The notes under the pieces were generated by a model. The model saw only the letters and a program-made list of their open reading frames with translations, made no database searches and was not told where the DNA came from. Source: a filamentous cyanobacterium Phorm 6 (GTDB lineage: Bacteria; Cyanobacteriota; Cyanobacteriia; Cyanobacteriales; Microcoleaceae). Taken from it: a stretch of 44,072 nt of DNA. Where the stretch lies: positions 1 to 44,072 of the forward strand of contig PVWI01000007.1 in assembly GCA_003003725.1 (NCBI GenBank), given 5' to 3'. A program made the translations under genes and the position numbers. Below, in pieces: positions 43,388 to 44,072 of the stretch; position 1 is the first letter of the stretch, and the number at the start of each line of letters is the position of its first letter.

Positions 43388-43392
43388 GACTG

Positions 43393-43527
43393 CTAATCAT
43401 CGCAATATCCTTGAGGTTTTTCCTTTCTGCCATCTTTACCCCAATCTGGCGGATCAATTCCCTGAGCGATAAACCGATGAACACTAGAATACTCCCAATC
43501 TTGGGGATTTTCACACAATCCATGCTT
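43393..43527 (-). pseudogene. Remnant of a REP-associated tyrosine transposase (C-terminus)
   Basis: The last 44 codons of a TnpA_REP-type (Y1) transposase: KHGLCENPQDWEYSSVHRF, then IAQGIDPPDWG and a polar tail ending YCDD. The DWEYSSVHRF segment is characteristic of RAYT proteins of the IS200 type. An in-frame stop lies just before KHGL, and the catalytic HUH and Tyr parts are absent, so only a fragment remains. The 43282-43387 palindromic repeat next to it could be a former RAYT substrate. Confidence 0.72.
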
Positions 43528-43563
43528 TCAATTTGATGTATTTGCCTTCATTGAGATGCACCC

Positions 43564-44072
43564 AATAAAATTCCCCAAGCGGAAGGAGTAGTTGCTAAAA
43601 TTGTGGTAAAATTGAAAGGAATGAATCCGGCTGCTTCGGTGAAAGATCGGATTGCGGCGAGCATGATTCATGCGGCAGAAGATGCGGGCTTAATTCAACC
43701 GGGGAAAACTATTTTAGTAGAACCGACTTCAGGAAATACGGGAATTGCTTTGGCAATGATTGCGGCGGCGAAAGGCTACAGTCTGATTTTAACGATGCCG
43801 GATACGATGAGTTTAGAACGCCGATCGATGTTAAAAGCTTACGGAGCTGAGTTGGAATTAACTCCGGGACATGAAGGGATGTTAAGCGCGATCGCCCATG
43901 CCCAAGAAATTGCCGAAGAAACCCCCGATGCTTTCATGCTGCAACAGTTTGAGAACCCCGCTAATCCCAAAATTCACCGGGAAACCACAGCGGAGGAAAT
44001 TTGGGAAGATACAGAGGATAAAGTAGATTTTTTAGTGGCGGGAGTTGGCACCGGCGGCACAATTACGGGAAT
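43564..44072 (+). pseudogene. cysK: Cysteine synthase lacking its N-terminus; C-terminus beyond window
   Basis: From 43564 the frame reads [20 protein letters not shown], then [14 protein letters not shown] (catalytic PLP lysine in SVKDR), [20 protein letters not shown] (PLP-phosphate loop) and [10 protein letters not shown] at the window end. The normal start (about 20 residues with VGRTPLVQL) is missing; an in-frame TGA precedes at 43552 and the DNA before 43562 is unrelated. Restart at ATG 43621 would remove about 40 residues, including the first strand, though the PLP lysine remains. It makes cysteine from O-acetylserine and sulfide when complete. It appears to be a truncated copy, and the join to the RAYT remnant suggests a recombination event. 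Confidence 0.82.

Noticed and set aside
1-44072. tRNA or rRNA genes
   Set aside because: No T-loop GGTTCGAATCC-type motif with a fitting cloverleaf and no rRNA-like sequence was noticed; a tRNA scan would settle this.

Overview
The window looks like chromosome of a filamentous cyanobacterium, probably of the Microcoleus/Oscillatoria/Phormidium kind. This is inferred from abundant HIP1-type GCGATCGC sites, many 7-bp tandem (STRR-like) arrays, several families of short palindromic repeats in the gaps, and cyanobacterial protein types (GltD, N-terminal STAND helix-turn-helix, Tat-exported dienelactone hydrolase). The coding content is a mosaic of single-gene units and short pairs, not one large operon.

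Layout. 1-7.9 kb is a polysaccharide/glycosyltransferase stretch (two GT4, one GT2, one frameshifted GT39-like membrane glycosyltransferase). A two-gene RloA-RloB ATPase/TOPRIM module, resembling phage-defence cassettes, and two tiny overlapping unknown genes lie within it. 8.3-12.2 kb holds glmM, rsmD and a row of small secreted proteins (a PGYPQ-repeat protein and a CHAP-domain protein). 12.5-22.2 kb holds a sensor-less STAND NTPase, then housekeeping genes: hisH, a short pyroglutamyl-peptidase, a flavin reductase, a dienelactone hydrolase, cobM, lgt, rlmN, a methyltransferase and purN. 22.5-37 kb holds a GNAT acetyltransferase, an orphan sugar-ABC permease, a 48-residue membrane protein missed by length filters, lipA, a response regulator with a long leader, a PfkB sugar kinase, a CapA-like protein, a HEAT-repeat membrane protein, a GT4, map, and an OmpA-like protein. 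37.5-44 kb holds an AI-2E/PerM-type membrane protein, a broken gltD, cysA, a DUF6602-like nuclease gene split by a small mobile element, a REP-associated transposase remnant, and a cysK that lacks its 5' end.

The strongest theme is genome decay and small mobile DNA. At least four genes are visibly broken: GT39 in an A10 tract, gltD by deletion plus frameshift, DUF6602 by a 135-bp element with a 10-bp target duplication, and cysK by loss of the N-terminus. A 134-bp element with about 30-bp inverted ends sits inside another repeat with a 19-bp duplication. Palindromic repeats lie between nearly all convergent gene pairs, where they could act as bidirectional terminators. Heptamer arrays abut several start codons. 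Two or three palindromic repeats are inserted in frame inside glycosyltransferase genes.

No tRNA, rRNA or CRISPR array was recognised. All functional calls come from reading motifs; no database search was run.
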